Shown: positions 1-8,404 of the stretch, in pieces
Layout of the letters: each line of letters starts with the position of its first letter
Numbering within the stretch: the first letter of the stretch is position 1
Assembly (NCBI RefSeq): GCF_009720825.1
Contig: NZ_WNKY01000013.1
Span: forward strand, 62,001-126,000
Source of the DNA: Duganella radicis
Lineage (GTDB): Bacteria > Pseudomonadota > Gammaproteobacteria > Burkholderiales > Burkholderiaceae_D
Direction of reading: 5' to 3'
DNA length: 64,000 bases
Notes under the pieces: model-generated
What the model was told of the DNA's origin: nothing
The model's input: the letters and a program-made list of their open reading frames with translations, nothing else
The model's database searches: none
Translations under genes and position numbers: made by a program

Positions 1-1
1 C

Positions 2-91
2 CCGATCGCCGCCGCCGACCGCAAGTTCCACTGGGATATCAACGCCCCGCGCCCGGCTGACCATCCGGGATTAAGCGATTTTGGTTTCTGA
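2..91 (+). CDS. C-terminal end of a DUF1348 (NTF2/SnoaL-like) protein, truncated by window edge
   Basis: An open frame enters from the left edge and stops with TGA at 89-91. The 29 visible residues contain KFHWDINAP followed by DHPGLSDFGF, which matches the usual C-terminus of DUF1348 proteins (FHW, a short Arg/Pro stretch, then DHPGLS and an aromatic end). These are small NTF2-fold proteins of unknown function. The TetR gene starts 3 bases after the stop, so the two are probably co-transcribed. The call rests on a short tail only. Confidence 0.6.
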   Translation, partial: PIAAADRKFHWDINAPRPADHPGLSDFGF

Positions 92-94
92 AAC

Positions 95-658
95 ATGCCA
101 CGAGTAATGGGAGAGCGGCGCGACGTCGTGCCGCTGTTGGCCGAAGTGTTCCGTACCTACGGTTTTGAAGGCGCCAGCCTGGCGCGCATCAGCGAGGGGA
201 CGGGCCTGGGCAAGGGCAGCATGTATAACTTTTTCCCCGGGGGGAAGGAGGAGATGGCGGACGCCGTGCTGTCCGAGATCGACGACTGGTTCCGCCGGCA
301 GGTGTTCCAGCCGCTGCGCGACGCGGCCGACGTCAGCCAGGGCGTGGCCGACATGTTCACCGCCGTCGGCCGCTATTTCCTTTCCGGCCGCAAGGTGTGC
401 CTGGTGGGTGTGTTCGCGCTGGGCCATGAGCGCGACCGTTTTGCCGTCAAGGTGCAAGCGTATTTTGCCGAGTGGGTGCAGGCGCTGGCGTCCGCCCTGC
501 GGCGCGGCGGCCACGACGCCGCCGGCGCGGCCGCGCTGGCCGAGGATGTGGTGGGCGGCATCCAGGGCGCGCTGGTGCTGGCGCGCGCGGCCGACGAGCC
601 CGAGTTGTTCATGCGCGCGCTGCAACGCATGCGGCAGCGTCTGCTGGCTGCCGGGTGA
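95..658 (+). CDS. TetR/AcrR family transcriptional regulator
   Basis: This is a 187-residue DNA-binding repressor-type protein. The N-terminal helix-turn-helix is clear at about residues 10-50 (FRTYGFEGASLARIS, then GLGKGSMYNFFPGGKEEM). The rest is the helical ligand-binding and dimerisation domain typical of the family (usual length 180-210). The ATG at 95 follows the upstream stop closely, and a later Met at residue 5 could also serve. A 19-bp palindrome lies just downstream, before the next gene, and may be its operator. The ligand cannot be read from sequence. The neighbouring DUF1348 gene is a plausible target. Confidence 0.85.
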   Translation: MPRVMGERRDVVPLLAEVFRTYGFEGASLARISEGTGLGKGSMYNFFPGGKEEMADAVLSEIDDWFRRQVFQPLRDAADVSQGVADMFTAVGRYFLSGRKVCLVGVFALGHERDRFAVKVQAYFAEWVQALASALRRGGHDAAGAAALAEDVVGGIQGALVLARAADEPELFMRALQRMRQRLLAAG

Positions 659-676
659 ACTCAGCGGCGCAGGTCC

Positions 677-695
677 GGTCTAACCAGTTTAGACC
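677..695. promoter_or_regulatory. Palindrome, candidate TetR operator
   Basis: A perfect inverted repeat with 7-base arms GGTCTAA and TTAGACC separated by CCAGT lies between the TetR gene and the downstream c-di-GMP gene. Its size and TAGAC-type half-sites fit TetR-family operators. No T-tract follows it, so it is unlikely to be a terminator. Binding by the adjacent regulator is inferred. Confidence 0.4.
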
Positions 696-709
696 AAGCG
701 GGCACCGCC

Positions 710-2428
710 ATGACTCCACCTTTGACCAACTTAATCACCCCCGGTCTTGCCCCGGATATCCTGCTGCGGCAGATTTATCTGAATGTGCGGGATTTCGCTA
801 TTTTCACCATGGATGCGGATGGCAAGATCAACAGCTGGAACATCGGCGCCGAGCTGATCTTCGGTTATACGCCGGAAGAGATCATCGGCCAGGACGTGGG
901 CGGACTGTTTACCGTCAGCGATGAAAGCGATGGCGAGCACCGGCTGGAAATGGCGCAGGCCGGCCAGTACGATCGCGCCGCCGATTACCGCTGGCACAGG
1001 CGCAAGGACCAGTCGCACTTCTGGGCCGACGGCGTGCTCACGCCCATCCGCGACGCCGGCGGCGAGATCATCGGCTATCTGAAAATGCTGCGCGACATCA
1101 CCGAGCGCAAATTGGCGCAGGATGAGATGCGCCGCCTCGCCACCATCGATGTGCTGACCGGGCTGGCCAACCGCGCCGCCTTCGACGCGCGCCGCTCGGA
1201 GATGGTGTCGCTGGCCGAGCGCAGCGGCCAGCTGCTGCTGTTGCTGATGGTCGACCTGGACCAGTTCAAGGAGGTCAACGACGCGCTGGGCCACCAGGCC
1301 GGCGATCAGCTGCTGCAACAGGCGGCGCGCCGCATCCGCGCCGTCAGCCGCGAGAGCGACTACGTGGCGCGCCTCGGCGGCGACGAGTTCGCGCTGCTGC
1401 AACTGCATGTGCCGTCGCCGTCCAGCGGCGGCGTGCTGGCGGAAAAGCTGCTGCATGAATTGGCCCTGCCTTTCGTGATCAACGGCCGCGAGGTCAAGAT
1501 CAGCGCCAGCATCGGCATCGCCGTCTGCCCGGTGGACGCCACCACGCCCGACACCCTGCTCAAGAAGGCGGATCTGGCGCTGTACCACGCCAAAAACGCC
1601 GGGCGCAACCGCTTCCACTACTACACCGAGGAGCTGGACGAGGTGGCGCACCGCAAGAACGCCGACCACAATGAACTACGGCGCGTGCTGCACAACGGCA
1701 GCTACTGGATGGAGTACCAGCCCATCCTGGCGGCCGATGGCCGCGTGATTGCCGTGGAGGCGCTGCTGCGCCTGCCGGGCTTCCTTGGCCAGCAGCCGGT
1801 GGAGTACGTGATCAGCCTGGCCGGCGAGCTGGGACTGCTGCCAGAGCTGGGCAAAGGCGTGATCTGGCGCGCCTGCGCGCAATTGCGGTGCTGGCTGGAT
1901 GCCGGCATCAGCGGCGTGCGCATCTGCATCAACACCTGCGCCAGGGAGTTGCAAAGCGCCGATTACCTGACTCAGCTCGATACCGTGCTCGGCGCGTTCC
2001 AGCTGCCGGCGGAAGCGGTGGAGGTGGAGTTGACCGAGCGCGACGCCATCGAGCTGGAACGCAGCGGCAGCCAGATCATCGAGCACTTGCGCGCGCGCGG
2101 CATCATGGTGGCGCTGGACGATTTTGGCACCGGCTATTCCTCGCTCAGCTATCTGCGCGCGCTGCCGGTCAGCACCATCAAGCTGGACAAGAGTTTCCTG
2201 CGTGACGTGCCGAGCAGCGACGATGCCAATGCCGTGGTCAAGATGGTGATCAAGTTGGCGCAGGACCTGCGCCTGAACGTGATCGCGGAAGGGGTGGAAA
2301 GCGCGGAGCAGGCGGTGTTCCTGAGTGACTCTGGCTGCGGCGCCTTCCAGGGGTTCTTGTACACGCCGGCGCTGGCGGTGGACGACGCCACCACCTGGTT
2401 GCACCAGCACGGCGCCGGCCGGCGCTAA
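710..2428 (+). CDS. PAS-GGDEF-EAL cyclic-di-GMP turnover protein
   Basis: This 572-residue protein has no membrane segment. A PAS sensor domain spans about residues 15-135 (FGYTPEEIIGQ). A GGDEF diguanylate cyclase domain spans about 140-305, with an intact GGDEF at 223-227 and an RESD inhibitory site five residues upstream (214-217). An EAL phosphodiesterase domain spans about 320-565, with EALLRL at 350, LDDFGTGYSS, KLDKSF and AEGVE all present. Both catalytic domains therefore look usable, so net synthesis or breakdown of c-di-GMP cannot be predicted. The signal sensed by the PAS domain is unknown. The gene ends tail-to-tail with the DUF1501 gene, overlapping it by 4 bases. Confidence 0.93.
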   Translation: MTPPLTNLITPGLAPDILLRQIYLNVRDFAIFTMDADGKINSWNIGAELIFGYTPEEIIGQDVGGLFTVSDESDGEHRLEMAQAGQYDRAADYRWHRRKDQSHFWADGVLTPIRDAGGEIIGYLKMLRDITERKLAQDEMRRLATIDVLTGLANRAAFDARRSEMVSLAERSGQLLLLLMVDLDQFKEVNDALGHQAGDQLLQQAARRIRAVSRESDYVARLGGDEFALLQLHVPSPSSGGVLAEKLLHELALPFVINGREVKISASIGIAVCPVDATTPDTLLKKADLALYHAKNAGRNRFHYYTEELDEVAHRKNADHNELRRVLHNGSYWMEYQPILAADGRVIAVEALLRLPGFLGQQPVEYVISLAGELGLLPELGKGVIWRACAQLRCWLDAGISGVRICINTCARELQSADYLTQLDTVLGAFQLPAEAVEVELTERDAIELERSGSQIIEHLRARGIMVALDDFGTGYSSLSYLRALPVSTIKLDKSFLRDVPSSDDANAVVKMVIKLAQDLRLNVIAEGVESAEQAVFLSDSGCGAFQGFLYTPALAVDDATTWLHQHGAGRR

Positions 2429-3597
2429 ACCAGCCCGAGGTCGCGTCCCGGCGTGCCGAAGATTTTTTCCACTTGTCCGGCATTCAGCCCGTACATGCGC
2501 GCCAGCAGGCCGCCGAACAGGGCGCGGTATTCGTTCAGCACCGGGTAGTCGCGGTTCTGGAACAGCGTGGGCTGCTCCAGCCGCACCTGCTCGCCGCGCA
2601 CCTTGCCGCCGTTGATGCCGCCGCCCAGCACCCAGTACACGCTGCCGTGGCCATGGTCGGTGCCGCGATTGCCGTTCTCGCGGAAGGTGCGGCCGAATTC
2701 ACTCACCACGATCACCACCGTATCCTTCCAGTCCGGCCCCATCTCCTGCGCGAAGCCGGCCAGGCCCTTGCCCAGTTCTTCCAGCCGGTTGGCGAGGTAG
2801 CCGCTGGCGTTACCCTGGCCGACGTGGGTGTCCCAGCCGCCGACGTCGACGAAGCCGATGTTGTAGCGCTCCTTCATCACGCGGGCGATGCGGCGCGCTT
2901 CCAGCTCGAAGCCCTTGGCGGTGATGGCGTTGCGGTTGGCGGCATCCATCTCGCCGATCATGTCCTTCATGACGTCTTCGCGCACGGTGAAGCCATCGCG
3001 CACCGGCTGCGCCAGCGCGGTGCCCTGGTACATGGCGGCGATCATCCTGGCCTGGCGCGCGTCGACCGCCGGCTTGGCGACGTTGCGCAGCGCGGTGTTG
3101 GGCACTTGCAGGCCGCCTTGCATGATCAGCGGCAGCTGGTCGGTGAAGGAGATGGCGCTGGCGCGGTCTGCGTTCAGCGTGGCCGCAAGGCGGTTGAGGA
3201 AGCCGGAGCGGTAGTCGCGCTTGCGGTCCAATGCCTGTCCGAGTTCGATGCTGTCCTGCGTTTCAAAGTGACTGCGCGACAGGTCTTCGGTGCCGGCAAA
3301 CGGCACGAAGGCCGCTTCGCCAGCCGTGAACAGCGGATGAATGGTGTCGCGCAGGGCGGGGTGCAGGCCCCAGTTGGCATCCAGCGGCAGCGCCGTGCTT
3401 TTGGCGATGGCGATGTTGGGCCGTACCTCGTAGTAGTACTGGCTGGAGATGGGCACCAGCAGGCTGGCCGCATCGTAGCCGCCGCGCATGAAGACGAACA
3501 GCAGGCGCGTTTTGCTGGCCGGGGCGGCCCACAGCTGGCCGGCGCAGGCGGCCGCCGGCAACGCGGCCAGTGATTTGAGCAGGGTGCGGCGTTTCAT
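2425..3597 (-). CDS. DUF1501 family exported protein
   Basis: This 390-residue protein belongs to the DUF1501 family, which has an alkaline phosphatase/sulfatase-like fold and no firmly assigned reaction. The N-terminus (MKRRTLLKSLAALPAAACAG) is a twin-Arg-like export signal. Family landmarks are visible: LLFVFMRGGYDAASLLVP near residue 35, a GWDTH block, and EFGRT followed by GTDHGHG near residue 300. It sits 10 bases after the DUF1800 gene with a good AGGAG ribosome site, so the two form an operon. DUF1800 and DUF1501 genes are very commonly paired in Gram-negative bacteria and are presumed to act together outside the cytoplasm. Confidence 0.88.
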   Translation of the reverse strand: MKRRTLLKSLAALPAAACAGQLWAAPASKTRLLFVFMRGGYDAASLLVPISSQYYYEVRPNIAIAKSTALPLDANWGLHPALRDTIHPLFTAGEAAFVPFAGTEDLSRSHFETQDSIELGQALDRKRDYRSGFLNRLAATLNADRASAISFTDQLPLIMQGGLQVPNTALRNVAKPAVDARQARMIAAMYQGTALAQPVRDGFTVREDVMKDMIGEMDAANRNAITAKGFELEARRIARVMKERYNIGFVDVGGWDTHVGQGNASGYLANRLEELGKGLAGFAQEMGPDWKDTVVIVVSEFGRTFRENGNRGTDHGHGSVYWVLGGGINGGKVRGEQVRLEQPTLFQNRDYPVLNEYRALFGGLLARMYGLNAGQVEKIFGTPGRDLGLV

Positions 3598-3607
3598 GGT
3601 GCTTCTC

Positions 3608-5140
3608 CTAGCGGTGCATCATTTCCGGCGACGACAGGAACAAGGTGTTCCATTCCTGCGGCGAGGTGGCTTGTTCCAGCGCCTGCTGCGTGGCCGGCGC
3701 CAGCGCGGTTTTCAGCGACTGGTAGTACAGCGCGTTTTGCAGCTGCGGGAAGGCCGGCTTTTCCAGCGGCTGCGCGCCCTCGCTCTTGAACAGGCCTGCC
3801 GCGCCGCCGCCGATGGCTTTGGCGATTTCGAAGCGGGTGGTCATCTGGCCCGGACTGGCCCAGCCGGATTCGGTGAGCGGGTAGCCGTCCGGCGTCTGGC
3901 GGCCGTACAGCGGTTCGGCCATGCGATTGAGCCAGTTCAGCATCGGGCCGGTGTTGAGGATGACTTTATCGTCGTAGGTCAGGCGCACGGCGGACACCAC
4001 GTAGTGCACCGGGTCCTTGAATTTATGGCCCAGCGATTGCGTGAACTCGGGAGAGGTGAACATCAGGCGCAGCACGGCGGCGATATCGCCGTCGCTGGAC
4101 TGGAAGCGCGCGGCCATGCGTTCCACCAGCTGCGGCGGCGGTTCGTCGGCCACGAAGTAGACCGCCAGCTTGCGGCTGACGTAGCGCGCGGTGGCGGGAT
4201 GGCGGCACAGGCGGTCCAGCGCTTCATCCACCTCGGCCAGGCCGCGGCCTTTCACCGGCTGGCCGAGGAACACCTTGTCGCCGTAGTCGTGGCGGTTGGG
4301 GTTGAACTCGAACAGGCCGTGGCGCAGGTACTGGTCCTGCTTGTCCTTGCGGACGTTGGGCGTCTTGTCGGTGAGGTTGACGCCAACGCCGGTGAGGATG
4401 CGCGCCAGCTGCTGCACGTCGTTCTGCGAGTAGCCGCCGTCCACGCCCAGCGTGTGCAGCTCCATGATTTCGCGCGCGTAGTTTTCGTTGATACGGTTGG
4501 CGGCATTCTGTTCGTTGTCCAGGTAGCGGATCATGGCCGGATGGCGCAGCGTGGCCGCCAGCAGATCACGGAACTTGCCCAGCGCGCGCGGGCGGATGGC
4601 CTGTTCTTCGTAGTCGCTCACCAGCACCCGCAGATTGCTCTTGCCTTGATGGACGCTGAAGTGATTCATCCAGAACCAGGTCATCTGTTCTTGCAACTGG
4701 TTGGGCGAGTACAGGTCGCGCAGCAGCGAGCGGGTGGCTGCTTCTTTCGCCAGGCGGTTCAGCTCCTGCTGGTAGGCGCGTTGCGCGGCTTTTTTGGCGT
4801 CGTCGTCGACCATGGCCTTGTCGTAATCGCGGCGCTGCTGTTCCAGTTCCTGCACCAGCTGCGGCAAGGGCTTTTGCGAGATGGTCATGGCATCGATCTG
4901 GGCCTGGGCGGCGGCCGGCAGCACGGCCGGACCGGGACGCAGCTGTTGTTCCAGCCAGGCGTCATAGCCGATCTTCTCGGCCTGCCGATAGGTCGTCAGG
5001 TTGACGCCCCAACTGACGCGGTCCAGCGCGCGGCTGAGGGTCACCGGGTCCGCCGGCGGCGCCGGTGGCGTGGGCGTGGCGGCGCAACCGGCCAGCAGCA
5101 GCAAGGCCGCCACGCAGCGAACGATAGGAAGAGTATGCAT
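3608..5140 (-). CDS. DUF1800 family lipoprotein
   Basis: The frame is open further upstream, but the start at 5140 gives a clean lipoprotein signal (MHTLPIVRCVAALLLLAGC) with Cys19 as the acylation site. A Met four residues earlier (5152) is an alternative. The mature protein of about 490 residues matches DUF1800: RALDRVSWG near the N-terminus, a WFWMNHFSVH block, NYAREIMELHTLGVDGGYSQ, and a C-terminal PDGYPLTE-WASPGQM region. Function is unknown. The protein would be anchored in the envelope and is the first gene of the pair with the DUF1501 gene. The 118-bp gap to the divergent gene upstream should hold both promoters. Confidence 0.87.
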   Translation of the reverse strand: MHTLPIVRCVAALLLLAGCAATPTPPAPPADPVTLSRALDRVSWGVNLTTYRQAEKIGYDAWLEQQLRPGPAVLPAAAQAQIDAMTISQKPLPQLVQELEQQRRDYDKAMVDDDAKKAAQRAYQQELNRLAKEAATRSLLRDLYSPNQLQEQMTWFWMNHFSVHQGKSNLRVLVSDYEEQAIRPRALGKFRDLLAATLRHPAMIRYLDNEQNAANRINENYAREIMELHTLGVDGGYSQNDVQQLARILTGVGVNLTDKTPNVRKDKQDQYLRHGLFEFNPNRHDYGDKVFLGQPVKGRGLAEVDEALDRLCRHPATARYVSRKLAVYFVADEPPPQLVERMAARFQSSDGDIAAVLRLMFTSPEFTQSLGHKFKDPVHYVVSAVRLTYDDKVILNTGPMLNWLNRMAEPLYGRQTPDGYPLTESGWASPGQMTTRFEIAKAIGGGAAGLFKSEGAQPLEKPAFPQLQNALYYQSLKTALAPATQQALEQATSPQEWNTLFLSSPEMMHR

Positions 5141-5258
5141 AGCTTGCAGCATATGCCAGATTCCGGCGTTTCGTATATGGGCCATGTGTATCGTGCTACG
5201 AAATGTTACAAGCGCGCGCGGGCTTTCATCTATGATGGATTTTTTGGGGAGACTTCCC

Positions 5259-6527
5259 ATGCGCCTCGCTACTCTCATTCTTCCGGCATTGCTGACGCTG
5301 GCGGCACCGCCGGCAATGGCGGATATCAGCCTGCATGTCAGCGCCGTCGTCCAGGAAAGCGCCACGCAAATGGATGTGACGCTGGCCGGTAGTTACCTGG
5401 CGATCGATACGCCCAAGGGGCGCATGATCTATGATTTTAAAACGCGGCGGCGCTACGCCATCAACACCGCGAGCAAGGAGTATGTCGACTACTCGCTGTA
5501 CGACGTGGTGGGCTTCCGGGTGGTGGAAATGCATAACCGGCGCGTTTTGCAGGGCGCGCTGGGCGCGGCCAAAGCCGATGCGCCCGCGCTGCCAATGCCG
5601 GCGCAGGAAAACGAACTGTCGCTGCTGGCCGGCGCGCCGGGCGTGGTCGAGGAAAAGGATGGCACTGGTCTGCGGAGCTTCTCCATCGGCGGCGTCAAGC
5701 TGGCCAGTTGGAGCGAAGCCGGCACCAAGGTCGCGGCGGCCGACGCCGCGCAGTTCGCGCGCTTCCTGCGCTACGCCGAGGGTGGCCATCCGCAATTGCT
5801 CGATATGCTGGCCAAGGGCGGCACGATCCCGCAGCAGATCACTTTCTTTGTCAGCGGCGGCCGCAGCGTGAGCCTGGACGTCAGCGCGGTGCAGACCGTG
5901 GCGCCGCGCCCTTATGACCTCAAGCCGTATGCGTTGGAGCAGGGCGGAAACGGCATCGACGGCGTGCTGAATAGCCTGGCGGCGATGACGCCGCAGCAGC
6001 TGGCGGCGCTACGCAAGCAATACCCGTGTGACATCGGCGACGATACCAGCCCGGAGCAGCTGCTCGACACGGTGCTGAGCAAGCTGGAATGCACGCTCAG
6101 TAATGGCACGCCGCTGTCGATGACGCCGCAGCTGAAGCAGGCCGTGCAGGCATCGCCGTCCGTGAAGCTGCTGTTCACCGCCCTCAATCCCGACAAGGAT
6201 GACGCGGAGGCCGTGAAAACGCTGGCCGCCTTGCGTCCGCAGGCGCCGCGCAAGGCGTATGTGCTCAAGGTATTCGAGGCTGGCCGGCGCGCCCGCATGA
6301 AGCAGGTGAAGGAGGCCACCCAGCTTTCCATCGAGGCTTTGCAGGCCAGTCCGGTGTTGGGTGGAGTCTACAAGGATCTGGGCGAGATGCTTCTGATGCA
6401 GTACGATAGCCCGCGTGCCTGGCGCTGCTGGGACACAGGCCGCCGCCTGGCGCCTGGCTTCGCGCTGTTCGACAAAGCCAGCAAGTTCGAGGCCGAGCTG
6501 GCGGCGAATCAGCCGGAATATTTTTGA
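5259..6527 (+). CDS. Hypothetical exported protein with TPR-like C-terminus
   Basis: I do not recognise a named family. The start at 5259 was chosen because it is preceded by GGGGAG at the right distance and gives a typical Sec signal peptide (MRLATLILPALLTLAAPPAMA) on a 422-residue product. The first half is rich in short beta-type segments and contains MIYDFKTRRRY. The last 110 residues are helical and resemble tetratricopeptide repeats (KAYVLKVFEAGRRARMKQ, then LGGVYKDLGEMLLMQYD). It is probably periplasmic. The YdeI-like gene follows after 10 bases, so the two may be co-transcribed, although no functional link is evident. Confidence 0.75.
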   Translation: MRLATLILPALLTLAAPPAMADISLHVSAVVQESATQMDVTLAGSYLAIDTPKGRMIYDFKTRRRYAINTASKEYVDYSLYDVVGFRVVEMHNRRVLQGALGAAKADAPALPMPAQENELSLLAGAPGVVEEKDGTGLRSFSIGGVKLASWSEAGTKVAAADAAQFARFLRYAEGGHPQLLDMLAKGGTIPQQITFFVSGGRSVSLDVSAVQTVAPRPYDLKPYALEQGGNGIDGVLNSLAAMTPQQLAALRKQYPCDIGDDTSPEQLLDTVLSKLECTLSNGTPLSMTPQLKQAVQASPSVKLLFTALNPDKDDAEAVKTLAALRPQAPRKAYVLKVFEAGRRARMKQVKEATQLSIEALQASPVLGGVYKDLGEMLLMQYDSPRAWRCWDTGRRLAPGFALFDKASKFEAELAANQPEYF

Positions 6528-6537
6528 AGAGAGCCCT

Positions 6538-7140
6538 ATGCCCAGCACCGATCCGCGCGTCGACGCCTACATCGCCAAGTCCGCCGACTTCGCGCAGCCC
6601 ATTCTCGAACACCTGCGCGCGGTGGTGCACGCCGCCTGTCCCGAGGTGGAGGAGACCATGAAGTGGAGCTTCCCGCACTTTATGTACAAGGGCATGATGT
6701 GCAGCATGGCGTCCTTCAAGGCGCATTGCGCCTTCGGCTTCTGGAAGGCGGAACTGCTGATGGCGGACGATGACGTCAAGCGCGAGGCCATGGGCCACTT
6801 CGGCCGCATCACGTCGATCAAGGATCTGCCGTCGAAGAAGGTGCTGGCCGGGTACATCAAGCAGGCCATGAAGCTGAATGACGACGGCGTCGCCGCCCCG
6901 GCCCGCGTCAAGCCGGCCACGCCGCGCGCGCTGGAGATTCCCGATGACCTGAACGCCGCGCTGGACGCGGTGCCGGCCGCGCGCCAGCACTTCGACGCCT
7001 TCAGCCCGAGCAAGCAGCGCGACTACGCCGAGTGGCTGACCGAAGCGAAGACCGAAGCCACCCGCACGCGCAGGCGCGAGCAAGCCGTCGAGTGGATCGC
7101 CGAGGGCAAGTCAAGGAATTGGAAATACGAGAAATGCTAA
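6538..7140 (+). CDS. DUF1801 / YdeI-OmdA family protein
   Basis: This 200-residue cytoplasmic protein has two parts. Residues of about 15-115 match the DUF1801 fold (MKWSFPHFMYKGMMCSMASF, then HCAFGFWKAELL). Residues of about 130-195 match the OmdA/YdeI C-terminal domain (FDAFSPSKQRDYAEWL, then ARKREQAVEWIAEG-type sequence). Bacillus YdeI and related proteins have been linked to resistance to cationic peptides, but the biochemical role is not settled. The ATG at 6538 follows a GAAGAGAG ribosome site that overlaps the upstream stop region. Confidence 0.82.
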   Translation: MPSTDPRVDAYIAKSADFAQPILEHLRAVVHAACPEVEETMKWSFPHFMYKGMMCSMASFKAHCAFGFWKAELLMADDDVKREAMGHFGRITSIKDLPSKKVLAGYIKQAMKLNDDGVAAPARVKPATPRALEIPDDLNAALDAVPAARQHFDAFSPSKQRDYAEWLTEAKTEATRTRRREQAVEWIAEGKSRNWKYEKC

Positions 7141-7195
7141 GAGGATTAGCGGGATCAGCGGGGTTTGGGCTGGTCGCTAAAGGCGCTGCTTAAAG

Positions 7196-7221
7196 GGCGC
7201 CGGATACCGCATGCCGGCGCC
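7196..7221. terminator. GC-rich hairpin between convergent genes
   Basis: Perfect 8-base arms GGCGCCGG and CCGGCGCC flank a 10-base loop. The hairpin sits between the end of the YdeI-like gene and the end of the convergent small HTH gene. There is no T-tract, so it may stop or protect transcripts rather than act as a classical intrinsic terminator. Confidence 0.35.
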
Positions 7222-7247
7222 TGGCATGGCATGATGAGCTAGGCCGA

Positions 7248-7535
7248 TCAATGCATAGACGCGGTGGACAGATCTTTCAGCTCGCGGATGCTGATATCTG
7301 ATTTTTCGTGCATACGCAGCAGGATCGTCGCACCAACTGCCAACTTCCGGTGGCGGATCTTGCTGATGATCGGCGGTTGAACTTCCAACACCCGACACAA
7401 CTCTGCATCGTTCTTCAAGTTCATCTTTTCGATCAAAGTGTCAAGAAGCTTGTTTGGGACAAAACTGGATGGCTCCAGCGCCCGCGCACGATTCATGGCT
7501 TCGATCAGTTCCAGCTTCTTTTGCCGTACGTTCAT
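7248..7535 (-). CDS. Small putative HTH (Cro/CI-like) protein
   Basis: This gene encodes a 95-residue protein with a GAGGAGCAAACC ribosome site before its ATG. The middle (LKNDAELCRVLEVQPPIISK followed by RHRKLAVGATILLRMHE) has the spacing of a lambda-repressor-type helix-turn-helix: NDAELCRVL as the first helix and PPIISKIRH as the recognition helix. Base composition looks lower in GC than the surroundings, and the upstream region is AT-rich with an inverted repeat, hinting at autoregulation and possible horizontal origin. It lies downstream of the ABC importer operon in the same direction, but a 180-bp gap makes independent transcription likely. Target genes are unknown. Confidence 0.65.
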   Translation of the reverse strand: MNVRQKKLELIEAMNRARALEPSSFVPNKLLDTLIEKMNLKNDAELCRVLEVQPPIISKIRHRKLAVGATILLRMHEKSDISIRELKDLSTASMH

Positions 7536-7556
7536 GGTTTGCTCCTCCTTTGCTCT

Positions 7557-7578
7557 AAACGTTAATTAAAGTACGTTT
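7557..7578. promoter_or_regulatory. Inverted repeat upstream of the small HTH gene
   Basis: Arms AAACGT (7557-7562) and ACGTTT (7573-7578) are separated by an AT-rich 10-base spacer, 22 bases upstream of the HTH gene start. Position and symmetry fit an autoregulatory operator. This is inferred only. Confidence 0.3.
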
Positions 7579-7715
7579 CCCGGCAAGGCTAGCGCCCACA
7601 TCTTTCTGGTCCGAATGTGGTACGCGACTCAACATTCTTGATAACCATGCAAGTTAATTTCAATAATACTACGGTTAAAAAAAAAGTGCAGGGTTTGACA
7701 AATAAATTATGTTAG

Positions 7716-8396
7716 TTATTGCTCAAACGGCTTGACGATTGTTGTTTCTTGTAACCGGTTGCCGGATAAATGTAGGATTTTGTCTGTCTTTTTGGCAGCA
7801 AGTTGCGAATGTGTCACCATGATGGCACAGGCGCCGGTCGCTTTAATTTCGCGCTGCAACAGTGTCAGGATGGCGTCGGCGGTATCAGGATCTAAGTTAC
7901 CAGTTGGTTCATCGGCCAGCACCAAGGCCGGGCGGTGCACCAGCGCGCGGGCGATGGCCACGCGTTGCATTTGCCCTCCGGAAATCTGATGGGGGAAGTC
8001 ATGGCCACGTCCGCCGAGGCCGACCGCTTCCAGCATTTCTTCCGCGCGTGTCGTGGACAAACCATTCAGCAGCAGCGGCAGGGCGATGTTTTGCAGCAGC
8101 GTCAGGTGCGGCAGCACGTGGAAGGCCTGGAAGATGAAGCCCATGCGCGCGCGCCGCAGTTTGGTGGCGGCATCGTCGTCGAGGCCGGACATGGGGATGC
8201 CGTCGACGATGATGGGCGATTCGCCCGGCGCGGCATCCGGCGTATCGAGGCCGGCGATCAGGTTGAGCAGCGTCGATTTGCCGACGCCGGAGTCGCCCAT
8301 GATGGCGACGAATTCACCGGCCTTGAAGTTCCATGACAAGTGGTCCAGCACGGCACGGCCGCCATAGGATTTGGAGAGGTTGCGTAGTTCAAGCAT
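7716..8396 (-). CDS. ABC transporter ATP-binding protein (LolD/MacB-like subfamily)
   Basis: This 226-residue nucleotide-binding subunit has Walker [10 protein letters not shown] near residue 33, the signature [14 protein letters not shown], and Walker [13 protein letters not shown]. The start at 8396 was chosen because the sequence [13 protein letters not shown] is a standard ABC N-terminus and lies 8 bases after the preceding permease stop. It is the fifth and last gene of an importer operon that already has a PhnC-like ATPase, so this system has two different ATPases for two permeases. By sequence it falls in the LolD/lipoprotein-release group rather than the phosphonate group. It may energise one permease or form a mixed ATPase pair. 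Confidence 0.88.
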   Translation of the reverse strand: MLELRNLSKSYGGRAVLDHLSWNFKAGEFVAIMGDSGVGKSTLLNLIAGLDTPDAAPGESPIIVDGIPMSGLDDDAATKLRRARMGFIFQAFHVLPHLTLLQNIALPLLLNGLSTTRAEEMLEAVGLGGRGHDFPHQISGGQMQRVAIARALVHRPALVLADEPTGNLDPDTADAILTLLQREIKATGACAIMVTHSQLAAKKTDKILHLSGNRLQETTIVKPFEQ

Positions 8397-8404
8397 TATC
8401 GCCC

